From Micromonospora chokoriensis (lineage in GTDB: Bacteria; Actinomycetota; Actinomycetes; Mycobacteriales; Micromonosporaceae): 64,000 nucleotides of DNA. A program made the position numbers and the translations under genes. This document shows, one piece after another, positions 8,434 through 15,833 of this stretch. Position 1 is the stretch's first letter; every line of letters begins with the position of its first letter. Below the pieces are notes generated by a model. That model saw nothing but the letters and a program-made list of their open reading frames with translations. It did not search any database and was not told the DNA's origin. Location of the stretch: assembly GCF_000718555.1 (NCBI RefSeq), contig NZ_JOAN01000005.1, forward strand, positions 186,001 through 250,000, given 5' to 3'.

Positions 8434-9677
8434 CAGACTGTCTCCACAAGGTCGTCGAGGAACGCACGGACGTCGTCCAGGTGGCGGTGCTCGTCAACAG
8501 CGGAGCCGATCTGGCCGAGTTGGTGCAGGATCCGGCGTGAACCAGCTCGCCGAGCGATCGGTAGGGCGATATGTGCCGTAGCGGCCGCTTGCTCAGGCTG
8601 GTCAGCAGCTACATGGGCTGCGGCCTTGGTCAGCAGGGCTGCGGTGAAATCCTGACGGTGGAGCGACGGGATCGACGGCAGTGCGGCGTCGAGCACCTTA
8701 ATGGCCTCGTCGGGACGCCGTCCTATTCTCAGGCACGCGCCTCGATGAACCTCGATGTAGCCGCTCGTGCAGTAGGAGGCGTGCTCGCCTTCGGGCTTAC
8801 CCGGGCTGCGGTCTGCGGCCCACTCGTGGGCGTTGTCCAGGAGTTGCATGGCCTTGCGATGCTCGCCGACTGTGGCGAGCGCGTGGGCATGCTGCACGCG
8901 GAGTGCCGCACGCACCGGGCTGGGTACCTTCTTGTCCTGCAGCATCGCAGCTTCGGCTTCTTCGACAGCGCGGTGCGGCTTCCCGGCGATAAGCCAGTGC
9001 TGACTGCTGCGGTACGTCGCCCAGGCTGTCATGGTCGGGTCAGCTATCTGATCCGACCACTTGAGCGCCTTCCGGGTCCAAAGCTGAGCGGCCGGAGCGT
9101 CGTTGAGCGAGTGATTCAACCAGGCGGCCGACTCGGCGTACTGCGCCGCGAGGCGTACGAGGCTGGGGCGAAACGCCGATGGCACGTCGTTGAGCAGCTG
9201 GTCGAGCAGATTTAGCTGAGCCGTAACCCCGATCAAGGCGTACTGCGGTCCGAACAGCTTGTCGTTCTGGACCAGCAGGTGCCACTGGGCTCGCAGCTGA
9301 TAGACCGTCTCATCCCAGCTTCCCGGCATCGGCTGCTCAGTGCCATCATCGGCGGCAGTGGTGACGTCGGTACGCCGCGGGCTGTAGAGGTCGAGTTGGC
9401 CATCGCTGGCGGCCCCTAGAACGTGGCGGAGTGCAGCGCGACGCTCTTCGCTGGGCCAACGGTGCTCGCCGCGTTCGAGCTTGCCGATCCAGCGAGAGTC
9501 GACGTAGTGCGCGGTGAGGACCCTGCCAGGGTAAAGCCGATCAAGAGCGGCGTTGACGGCGTCGGCCAGCTCGCTGCGCGACAGTGATTGACCCGGCCGC
9601 CGAGGTGAGGCTAGCCGCCGACGGGCGTCGCTAAGCAGGGTGTTCGGGCTGATTACCGTATCCGGGTGGCGGGGCAC
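8433..9677 (-). CDS. HTH and TPR-like transcriptional regulator
   Basis: Protein of 414 aa. The first ~95 residues look like an extended helix-turn-helix region (SRSELADAVNAALDRLYPGR ... WIGKLERGEHRWP), as in actinomycete regulators with an N-terminal XRE-like domain. From about residue 120 the sequence is made of helical Ala/Leu-rich repeats of TPR type. The start is GTG 9677 with only a weak ribosome site. Its stop overlaps the ATG of the RibD-like gene, so it probably controls that operon. The ligand is unknown. Confidence 0.7.
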   Translation of the reverse strand: MPRHPDTVISPNTLLSDARRRLASPRRPGQSLSRSELADAVNAALDRLYPGRVLTAHYVDSRWIGKLERGEHRWPSEERRAALRHVLGAASDGQLDLYSPRRTDVTTAADDGTEQPMPGSWDETVYQLRAQWHLLVQNDKLFGPQYALIGVTAQLNLLDQLLNDVPSAFRPSLVRLAAQYAESAAWLNHSLNDAPAAQLWTRKALKWSDQIADPTMTAWATYRSSQHWLIAGKPHRAVEEAEAAMLQDKKVPSPVRAALRVQHAHALATVGEHRKAMQLLDNAHEWAADRSPGKPEGEHASYCTSGYIEVHRGACLRIGRRPDEAIKVLDAALPSIPSLHRQDFTAALLTKAAAHVAADQPEQAAATAHIALPIARRAGSRRILHQLGQIGSAVDEHRHLDDVRAFLDDLVETV

Positions 9678-9965
9678 TACCAGTCCCGGCGCGTTCGCAG
9701 GTGAAGGCCGAAACTCTCGTCGGCATCACCTCTGGGCTGCCGACCGAGTTCGACAAGGGTGTCGGGATGACGTGACACTGGCTCCCCCTTTCACGTCCAC
9801 CCGTAGCGGGCGCATCGCTACTGCTGGTCGGCTACACGAAGACATGCGGACTCGATGTCCAGGATGCCAACATCGGGCCCAGAGGGCCACGGATCCCTTG
9901 GGATCACGCCCCCGCGTCGAAGGTCGAGCCACACCGTATGGCGCTGCAGCGCACTCTGGCCAGGG

Positions 9966-10160
9966 TCAACGGCTGAACTTTCCGGCCCGGATGCCGCCAG
10001 TGAAGGCGCTCCAAGTAGCGGGTTGGAATTCCAGTATCGGACCCGTGACGTCCTTTGAATCGCGTACGCCGACCGTGCCGTCGACTGCGTTGGCGACCTC
10101 GACGCAGTTGCCATCATCGCTGCGGGTGGACTTGCGCCACGTCGTGTATCGCGCGGTCAT
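9966..10160 (-). CDS. DUF397 protein, partner of the XRE/DUF5753 regulator
   Basis: Small protein of 64 aa with the DUF397 pattern: W-RKSTRSDDGNCVEVA near the start and a VGVRDSKD strand. DUF397 genes usually follow an XRE/DUF5753 regulator, as here, where the ATG overlaps the regulator stop as ATGA. In Streptomyces such pairs act as regulator and small antagonist or partner. About 290 bases of unassigned sequence follow it. Confidence 0.85.
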   Translation of the reverse strand: MTARYTTWRKSTRSDDGNCVEVANAVDGTVGVRDSKDVTGPILEFQPATWSAFTGGIRAGKFSR

Positions 10161-11044
10161 GCGGAAACTCCTTCGACGGGTGACAGGCCCTGCGCCGCGA
10201 CGCGCAGCAGGTGGAGGCTCATCTCGGGTGCCAGCGCCGCGGCCTTGAGCCGGCTGTGGAGGCTCAGATAGGGCTGGACCTCATCCGGCTCGGTGTAAAT
10301 CAGATCACTTGTGAGCGTGTCGGCGGCGACAGCCACGGAGTCCGGCGTGTCGCGATAGCGGTAGATCGAGTACGCGGACCTGGGCGCGCTATGGCCCTTG
10401 ATAGAGGCGTCGATCGGTAGCACTCGGACAGTCACGGTGGGGTGTGCAGCGCAGACGGTGACGATGTGCCAGAGCTGGTCGGCGACGATGTGGGGATCGG
10501 CGGCGCAACGTCGGATCGCGATTTCGTCGAGCACAACGTCGTAGCGCGGCCCGTCGGCCGCGAGCAGCAGTTGCTGCCGGTACGCCCGGGCGGCTACCGC
10601 CGCGGCGGGGTCGAAGGTCTCGGCGTGACGGGCAGGATCGCTGCGCAGCCGAGCATCGGCAAACGCCGTCGTCTGGAGCAGGCCGGGCACCAGCGCCAAG
10701 GCGTACTCCGTGATGGTTCTAGTGCCGCTCTCCAGGTCCGCGTAGGTGGCTTGCCGGGCACCCATTCGTTCCGCGTCGGCCATCCACCATCCCCGCGCCC
10801 AGCCGTCGGTCGCCGCGTCCATGATGGCTGTCCGCCGGTTGGTGCCGACGGCCAGGTAGTCACAGATCGCGCTGACCAGATCGATGTCGGGGCCGAGGTG
10901 CCCATTCTCGATGGCACTGAGCTGTTGCCGCGGGAACCCCACGGCGCGCGCGAGCGGTTCAGCGGCCAGGCCGTGCTCGTGACGCAGGCGCCTGATCTCG
11001 CGGCCAAGCCATCGTCGCCGGACGTACGGACTGGGTCTGGTCAC
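10157..11044 (-). CDS. XRE-family regulator with DUF5753
   Basis: Regulator of 295 aa. The HTH is at residues ~10-65 (LGREIRRLRHEHGL ... RQQLSAIENGHLGPDI), followed by the DUF5753 ligand or partner domain (YALALVPGLLQTTAFADA near 125). GTG 11044 is chosen because GGAGG lies six bases upstream and it gives the usual family length; the frame stays open to 11236. It is divergent from the FxLD operon that starts at 11480, and the GTCGG iteron element lies between them. A role in controlling that operon is inferred. Confidence 0.8.
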   Translation of the reverse strand: MTRPSPYVRRRWLGREIRRLRHEHGLAAEPLARAVGFPRQQLSAIENGHLGPDIDLVSAICDYLAVGTNRRTAIMDAATDGWARGWWMADAERMGARQATYADLESGTRTITEYALALVPGLLQTTAFADARLRSDPARHAETFDPAAAVAARAYRQQLLLAADGPRYDVVLDEIAIRRCAADPHIVADQLWHIVTVCAAHPTVTVRVLPIDASIKGHSAPRSAYSIYRYRDTPDSVAVAADTLTSDLIYTEPDEVQPYLSLHSRLKAAALAPEMSLHLLRVAAQGLSPVEGVSA

Positions 11045-11162
11045 CGGCGGCCTCCGCGGCTTCGTCTCAAGCCGATCGACCATGCGGCCGGCTCGGTGGG
11101 CCCAATGTAACCCTGACAAATAGCGAGACGATCTTGGCGGTGGTTCCTGCGCAACCATGAAT

Positions 11163-11234
11163 GCGCAGCTCAGAGGACGGTCGGACCGGAGGTCGGTACA
11201 CGAGGTCGGACCAGAGGTCGGCATTCCCAGTCGC
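11163..11234 (+). promoter_or_regulatory. GTCGG iteron element upstream of FxLD locus 2
   Basis: Second copy of the 72-base element (partner at 1561-1632 on the minus strand; 60/72 identical). GTCGG begins at 11180, 11192, 11205 and 11217. It lies 119 bases from the divergent XRE start and about 245 bases before the operon start at 11480, so it may serve both directions. Probable operator; no strong -10/-35 pair could be fixed by eye. Confidence 0.6.
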
Positions 11235-11360
11235 ACAGCATTCCGTGATCGTTGACTCGCAATCAGTTATTCGCTGGTAGGCCCAGACCCACCAAGCGGT
11301 TGCTCGATCGCCCGAGAGCCAGCTGGGCAGGTGTCTGCCATGGCACCACCCAGTCGAGCC

Positions 11361-11473
11361 GGGTGCAGGGGCTGTCCGTCGCGTCCCCCGCGCGAGTCGG
11401 TCCCTGCACCCGCCGGACGGGTGCGCGGCCAGGGTCGGTGGGCCCCGGCCGCGCACCCACCCAGTGAGGGGAG
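11361..11473 (+). promoter_or_regulatory. Structured leader with three competing hairpins
   Basis: Three perfect inverted repeats share arms. H1 is GGGTGCAGGG (11361-11370) with CCCTGCACCC (11402-11411). H2 is GCACCCG (11406-11412) with CGGGTGC (11418-11424). H3 is GGGTGCGCGGCC (11419-11430) with GGCCGCGCACCC (11447-11458). H2 excludes both H1 and H3, while H1 and H3 can coexist. The ribosome site AGGGGAG (11467-11473) follows H3 directly, and the H1 loop holds UCCCCC (11384-11389) that could pair with it. This is the architecture of an attenuator or riboswitch-like switch. No U-tract follows H3, so control of translation or Rho access is more likely than intrinsic termination. Confidence 0.55.
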
Positions 11474-11479
11474 ATGACG

Positions 11480-11737
11480 GTGGCGAAACGAATCAAGTGG
11501 TTCGTCCCGGCGCAGGACGGTCGGCAGTACCGGCCGTTCGGCATCGACTGCGAAGGCGCGGCCACGCTGTTCGGTCACCACGGCGGATGGAACCGGACCG
11601 GCGCGGCCGGCCCGAACCAGCCCTCCCCTCAAGAGCTCGCTGCTGCGAACCGTGCCTTCTGGGCCGGTCTTGATCGCGTGCCTGCCGATCGGCAGATCCG
11701 TCTCAGCTCTCAAAGCGACGAAGAGCCGACACCATGA
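11480..11737 (+). CDS. Small conserved-looking protein, first gene of FxLD operon 2
   Basis: Protein of 85 aa of unknown function, starting VAKRIKWFVPAQDGRQY. GTG 11480 is chosen because AGGGGAG ends six bases before it; ATG 11474 would touch that box. The sequence is soluble-looking with a central FGHHGGWNRTG stretch. Its stop overlaps the next start (ATGA), and it follows the competing-hairpin leader directly. Possible substrates or partners of the pathway are unknown. Confidence 0.6.
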   Translation: MAKRIKWFVPAQDGRQYRPFGIDCEGAATLFGHHGGWNRTGAAGPNQPSPQELAAANRAFWAGLDRVPADRQIRLSSQSDEEPTP

Positions 11738-12009
11738 ACGACCCCGGCAATCTGCCTGCCGTCGAGCCCGGAACGCTGCTGAGGCTCGGTCCCGACGATT
11801 GGTCCTTCGGCCGGGACCTGACCCCCGGCACGTATGTCGACGTCGTCGTCGCGTGGCTCCGCACCGACCTCGCGCACCTCAGCGAAGAGTGGATGTGGGT
11901 ACGCGGCCACCGACCCCAGTGCGATTACCCCAAGGTTGATCTCCACCCGCCGTGTATGGAGTTGCTCGTCAGCGTCGCCGCGCTACGCCGGATTGCGCAG
12001 ACGCCGTGA
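11734..12009 (+). CDS. Hypothetical protein in FxLD operon 2
   Basis: Protein of 91 aa beginning MNDPGNLPAVEPGTLLRLG, rich in Trp and acidic residues, with no family I recognise. It overlaps both neighbours by four bases, so it is almost certainly translated with them. The middle (SFGRDLTPGTYVDVVVAWL) looks like beta strands. No signal peptide or membrane segment. Confidence 0.55.
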   Translation: MNDPGNLPAVEPGTLLRLGPDDWSFGRDLTPGTYVDVVVAWLRTDLAHLSEEWMWVRGHRPQCDYPKVDLHPPCMELLVSVAALRRIAQTP

Positions 12010-12239
12010 CCGGCACCGACGAGAGCGCCCGCCCCGTCGACCGCTTCGAGTCGGCCCGCCTGACGGTGCTCCAGCACGTGGATCGCCGCACCTGCTTCCA
12101 CTGCAGCGATGACGAATGCCAACAGCACATCTGGGCGGTGGAGGAGCTCACCCGCCACGCCGGGGGCCGACGCCTTCTATCCCGGCTCGGGCTGCTCCCC
12201 GCCGCCAACCACTCACTCCCGGAAGGCCAGCCGCGGTGA
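12006..12239 (+). CDS. Small Cys/His protein in FxLD operon 2
   Basis: Protein of 77 aa from GTG 12006, which overlaps the previous stop (GTGA). It contains RRTCFHCSDDECQQHIW, a CxxC...C...H cluster that could bind zinc. The rest is helical with no recognised family. Its stop overlaps the next gene start at 12236, so it sits inside the coupled chain. Confidence 0.55.
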   Translation: MTGTDESARPVDRFESARLTVLQHVDRRTCFHCSDDECQQHIWAVEELTRHAGGRRLLSRLGLLPAANHSLPEGQPR

Positions 12240-12973
12240 ACAGACCCACTGGCGCGGCCGATGAGCACGCCGTGCCCGCCCACAGCGAGCCAGTACCGCC
12301 GCATCGGCCGGTGAAGGCCGTCGGTACCGCTGCCGCAATTTCCCCGCGCATCGCCGACGAGTTCTTCTACATGGCCCACGACGACCAGACCGGCCGGCCC
12401 CGGCTCTACGACACGGGACTTGCCTCGGGCCTCGCCGCCGCACTGCTCATCGAGCTGTACTACGAACGCCGAATCATATTCGAGCGAGGGAGGGTCCACG
12501 TCCTCCATACCTTCCCGCCGAAGGATTGGCTGCAGCACCTCGTCCTCGACCGGTTGATCGCCCAACCGCAGCACACCGACACCCGAACCTGGCTGGCGTT
12601 TCTGGCCACCACCGCCTACGAGCAGGTCGCCACACGCATGTGGCAGGTCGGGCTCCTTCAACAGACGCAGGTCACCCGGCTCTGGCGGCAACGCACCGTC
12701 TACGTGCCGACCGACATCAACACTGCCGCCTGGTCGTGGGCACGACTGTCGCAGCAGGTACGCAACTACCGGCAGCTCGACCACTTCGACATCGCGCTGG
12801 CCGGCCTGACGGTGCATACCCAACTGGACGCGGCCCTGCTCGACGGCGCGCCGTACAGCGCTCAAGCGCACCTGCGCCAACTGGTGAATCAATCGTGGCT
12901 ACCGCTACGCGACCTCCTCGCCGACCTCAGCAGCGTCATCGGCGCAGGCGTTCTCAGCCACCGCACCTCCTGA
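12236..12973 (+). CDS. GPP34 (GOLPH3/Vps74-like) family protein
   Basis: Protein of 245 aa from GTG 12236 (overlaps the previous stop). After ~38 flexible residues it reads ADEFFYMAHDDQTGRPRLYD and GLASGLAAALLIELYYERRI, matching the start of bacterial GPP34-domain proteins (relatives of eukaryotic GOLPH3). These are common in actinomycetes, often in secondary-metabolite or regulatory loci, with unclear function; the eukaryotic members bind phosphoinositides. It is 39 bases before the permease gene. Confidence 0.75.
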   Translation: MNRPTGAADEHAVPAHSEPVPPHRPVKAVGTAAAISPRIADEFFYMAHDDQTGRPRLYDTGLASGLAAALLIELYYERRIIFERGRVHVLHTFPPKDWLQHLVLDRLIAQPQHTDTRTWLAFLATTAYEQVATRMWQVGLLQQTQVTRLWRQRTVYVPTDINTAAWSWARLSQQVRNYRQLDHFDIALAGLTVHTQLDAALLDGAPYSAQAHLRQLVNQSWLPLRDLLADLSSVIGAGVLSHRTS

Positions 12974-13011
12974 CGTGCGGTTCACAAACCACCCCAGGCG
13001 AAAGAGAAACC

Positions 13012-14505
13012 ATGCCCCACTCGAAACCTGACACCGTCGCCGCTGTCCTGGCACGCGGCCGACTCGGAATCCCCTCCGTCGTGTTCTTCGTGATCGCCGC
13101 AGCCGCGCCACTCACCGTCATCGCCGGCGGAGCAACCACCGGGTACGCCGTTACCGGTGTGCCAGGCATCCCCGTGTCGTACCTGGTCGTCGCTGCCGTG
13201 CTCGCCTTGTTCGCGGTCGGCTACGTCGCCATGTCCCGGCGGATCGTCAACGCCGGCGCCTTCTACACCTACGTCACCCGAGGACTCGGCCGCCCGGCCG
13301 GCGTCGCCGCAGCCATGGTCGCGCTACTGGCCTACAACGCCATGCAAATCGGCCTGTACGGCGGGTTCGGCGCGGTCCTCGCCCAGTTCCTGCAGAGCCA
13401 GTACGGCTGGGACACCACCTGGTGGCTGTGCGCTCTGATCGCTTGGGCCGTCGTCGCCATTCTCGGCTTACTGCGCATCGACCTCAACGGCAAGGTCCTG
13501 GCGGTCATGCTCGTCGCCGAGTGCGCCGTCGCCCTCGTCTTCGACGCGGTAATGGTCGGCCACCCCGCCAGCGGGACGGTCACCTTCGACACCCTCGCCC
13601 CGTCGCACATCTTCGCCGCCGGGATCGGCGCCGCACTGGTCACCGCGATCACAGGTTTCGTCGGCTTCGAGGGCACCGTCGTCTTCAGCGAGGAGACCAA
13701 GGACCCACGCCGGACCGTACCGCGCGCCACGTACATCGCTGTGGCGATCACCGGTCTGCTCTACGGCCTGTCGGCGTGGGCCATGTCCGTGGCCACCGGT
13801 CCCGAGAGGATCGTGAAGGCCGCCCGCGCGGACGGCACCGATCTGATCTTCAACCTCGTCTCACCGCACCTCGGCACGAGCGTCATCACCATCGGCCGCG
13901 TCCTCTTCATCACCAGTCTGTTCGCCGCGCTGCTGTCGTTCCACCACACCGTGGCCCGGTACCTGTTCGCCCTCGGACGTGAACGGGTACTCCCCGCCGC
14001 GCTAGGTCGGACCAGCCACCGCACCGGCGCACCGAAGGTCGGCTCGATCATCCAGAGCGTCATCGCGGTGGCCGTACTCGTCGGCTACGCGGTGGCGAAC
14101 GCCGACCCGATCGTGCACCTCTTCTTCTGGATCACTGTGACCGGTGGCCTCGGCGTCCTGGCCCTGATGACCGTGACCTCTGCCGCCGTGATCGGCTACT
14201 TCGCCCGGATCAGACACACCGAGAGGCCTTGGCGGGCCGTCGTCGCGCCGCTGATGGCCACGATCGCGCTGACGGCGATCCTGGTCGTCACCGTGCAGGA
14301 GTTCGACACCCTCCTCGGCGTTCACCCGCACTCGCCGCTGCGCTGGCTCTTCCCTGCCGCGTACGCCATCGTCGCCCTTATCGGCGCGGCCTGGGCGCTG
14401 ATCCTTCGGGCCGCCAAGCCCGACGTCTACAAGGCCATCGGCCTCGGCGCGGAGAGCGCAACCGCATCCCTCCGTGGCCCCGCAGCCGTCCGCCAGCCGG
14501 CCTGA
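13012..14505 (+). CDS. APC-superfamily amino acid permease
   Basis: Integral membrane protein of 497 aa with about 12 hydrophobic segments. The N-terminus GIPSVVFFVIAAAAPLTVIA and the following GGATTGYAVTG are typical of the APC family, as is FVGFEGTVVFSEETKDPRRT in the middle, where the substrate and Na+/H+ pathway residues lie. ATG 13012 has only a weak AAAGAGA box. As part of the FxLD operon it may bring in an amino acid or export or import a product; the substrate cannot be read from sequence. Confidence 0.85.
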   Translation: MPHSKPDTVAAVLARGRLGIPSVVFFVIAAAAPLTVIAGGATTGYAVTGVPGIPVSYLVVAAVLALFAVGYVAMSRRIVNAGAFYTYVTRGLGRPAGVAAAMVALLAYNAMQIGLYGGFGAVLAQFLQSQYGWDTTWWLCALIAWAVVAILGLLRIDLNGKVLAVMLVAECAVALVFDAVMVGHPASGTVTFDTLAPSHIFAAGIGAALVTAITGFVGFEGTVVFSEETKDPRRTVPRATYIAVAITGLLYGLSAWAMSVATGPERIVKAARADGTDLIFNLVSPHLGTSVITIGRVLFITSLFAALLSFHHTVARYLFALGRERVLPAALGRTSHRTGAPKVGSIIQSVIAVAVLVGYAVANADPIVHLFFWITVTGGLGVLALMTVTSAAVIGYFARIRHTERPWRAVVAPLMATIALTAILVVTVQEFDTLLGVHPHSPLRWLFPAAYAIVALIGAAWALILRAAKPDVYKAIGLGAESATASLRGPAAVRQPA

Positions 14506-14523
14506 CTAGAGCCAGGAGTGACC

Positions 14524-15186
14524 ATGACTGACATCAGCACCAGCGTGACGGTGCGCCAGGCGGGCCACGGCGACGCGGAGGACTTGATCTCCGTCCTCGC
14601 CGAGGCCTTCTTCGACGGACCCGTAGCCGACTGGCTGGTCCCTGACCACAACAACCGCCGCGCCGTCTACCGCCGGTACTTCGAGCTGGTCCTGAACCAC
14701 GGCCTCGACCACGGCCACGTCGACACCACCGCAGACCTGTCCGCCGTCGCGATCTGGTATCCGCGCCCCGAACCCCCGCCCAATGGCTCACTGGAGCATC
14801 CGGCTGCGCTGGAAGCGGCCACCGGGGTGTACGCGCCGAAGTTCGCTCTCCTCGACGCGGTGTTCGAGGCATTTCACCCAAACGAGCCACACCACTACCT
14901 CGCCTACGTCGCAGTCAACCCCAATCAGCAGAGCCGCGGGGTCGGCGCCGCGTTGCTGAGCCATCACCACCGCCAGCTCGACACGCTCGGCATGCCCGCA
15001 TACCTGGAGGCCAGCAACCTCCGCAACCGTGAGCTGTACGCCAGACTCGGGTACCGAGCAGGGCCGCCGCTGATTCTTCCCACCACCGGGCCAACGATCT
15101 GGCGGATGTGGCGCGGACAGCCAGAGGCCGCCCGGCCCGCGGGCTTTCCCGAGAGCGGACCGCTGCCACGCCGGAGGGCGCTGTGA
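14524..15186 (+). CDS. GNAT-family N-acetyltransferase, first of a tandem pair
   Basis: Protein of 220 aa. The acetyl-CoA loop is QSRGVGAALL near residue 135, preceded by the strand LAYVAVNP. ATG 14524 is chosen because AGGAG lies five bases upstream. It is paralogous to the next gene: PVADWLVPDHNNRRAVYRR here aligns with PVAEWLVSDPAERQAVFQG there, and AVAIWYPR with GVAVWRRH. Likely acetylates a small amine or peptide; the target is unknown. Confidence 0.8.
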   Translation: MTDISTSVTVRQAGHGDAEDLISVLAEAFFDGPVADWLVPDHNNRRAVYRRYFELVLNHGLDHGHVDTTADLSAVAIWYPRPEPPPNGSLEHPAALEAATGVYAPKFALLDAVFEAFHPNEPHHYLAYVAVNPNQQSRGVGAALLSHHHRQLDTLGMPAYLEASNLRNRELYARLGYRAGPPLILPTTGPTIWRMWRGQPEAARPAGFPESGPLPRRRAL

Positions 15187-15833
15187 CCCCCGCAGTGACG
15201 ACCCTGCTCGTACGACCCGGGCAGCCCAGCGATGTCGCTGCGATCGCCGCTCTCCTGGCCCAAGGCCTCGCCGAAGACCCGGTGGCCGAGTGGCTCGTTT
15301 CCGACCCGGCGGAGCGGCAAGCCGTCTTCCAGGGACTGCTGGCAATGGAAGTCGACCATGCCGTTGAGTGGGGCGACGTCGACCTGCTGCCGGACATGGG
15401 CGGTGTCGCGGTCTGGCGACGACATCCGGCCGACGACGCACCCGGCTTGTCGGATCATCACCTAGGTACCTTCACGAGAAGAGCGATGCCACGGTTTCAG
15501 AAGCTCAACGCCCTGTTGAACAGCTACCGGTCCGACGCGCCACATCACTGGTTGGCGTGGCTCTACGTGGCGCGAGACCGCCGGGGGCAGGGCATTGGTA
15601 CCGCGCTGCTCGCCCGTCATCACCAGGTCGTCGATCAGTGCGGGCTGCCAGTCGACGTAGTGGTGACCAGCGAGCACGCCCGAGACTTCCTGATCTCCTG
15701 CGGCTATATCGCTCGGCTGCCGCTGCATCTGCCAAGCGGGCCGCGGCTTTGGCCGCTACGCCGCCTCGGCCACCGCGCAGCACGATCCGGGCCCGCCCGG
15801 TCGGGACCGGGAGACCTGGTCTGCCGTGACTGA
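15183..15833 (+). CDS. GNAT-family N-acetyltransferase, second of a tandem pair
   Basis: Protein of 216 aa from GTG 15183, overlapping the previous stop as GTGA. The acetyl-CoA loop is RRGQGIGTALLARHH near residue 132. It is a diverged tandem duplicate of the preceding gene along its whole length. The C-terminal ~25 residues are Arg/Gly/Pro-rich. Its end overlaps the methyltransferase start by eight bases, so the pair and the methyltransferase are probably made together. Confidence 0.8.
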   Translation: MTPAVTTLLVRPGQPSDVAAIAALLAQGLAEDPVAEWLVSDPAERQAVFQGLLAMEVDHAVEWGDVDLLPDMGGVAVWRRHPADDAPGLSDHHLGTFTRRAMPRFQKLNALLNSYRSDAPHHWLAWLYVARDRRGQGIGTALLARHHQVVDQCGLPVDVVVTSEHARDFLISCGYIARLPLHLPSGPRLWPLRRLGHRAARSGPARSGPGDLVCRD

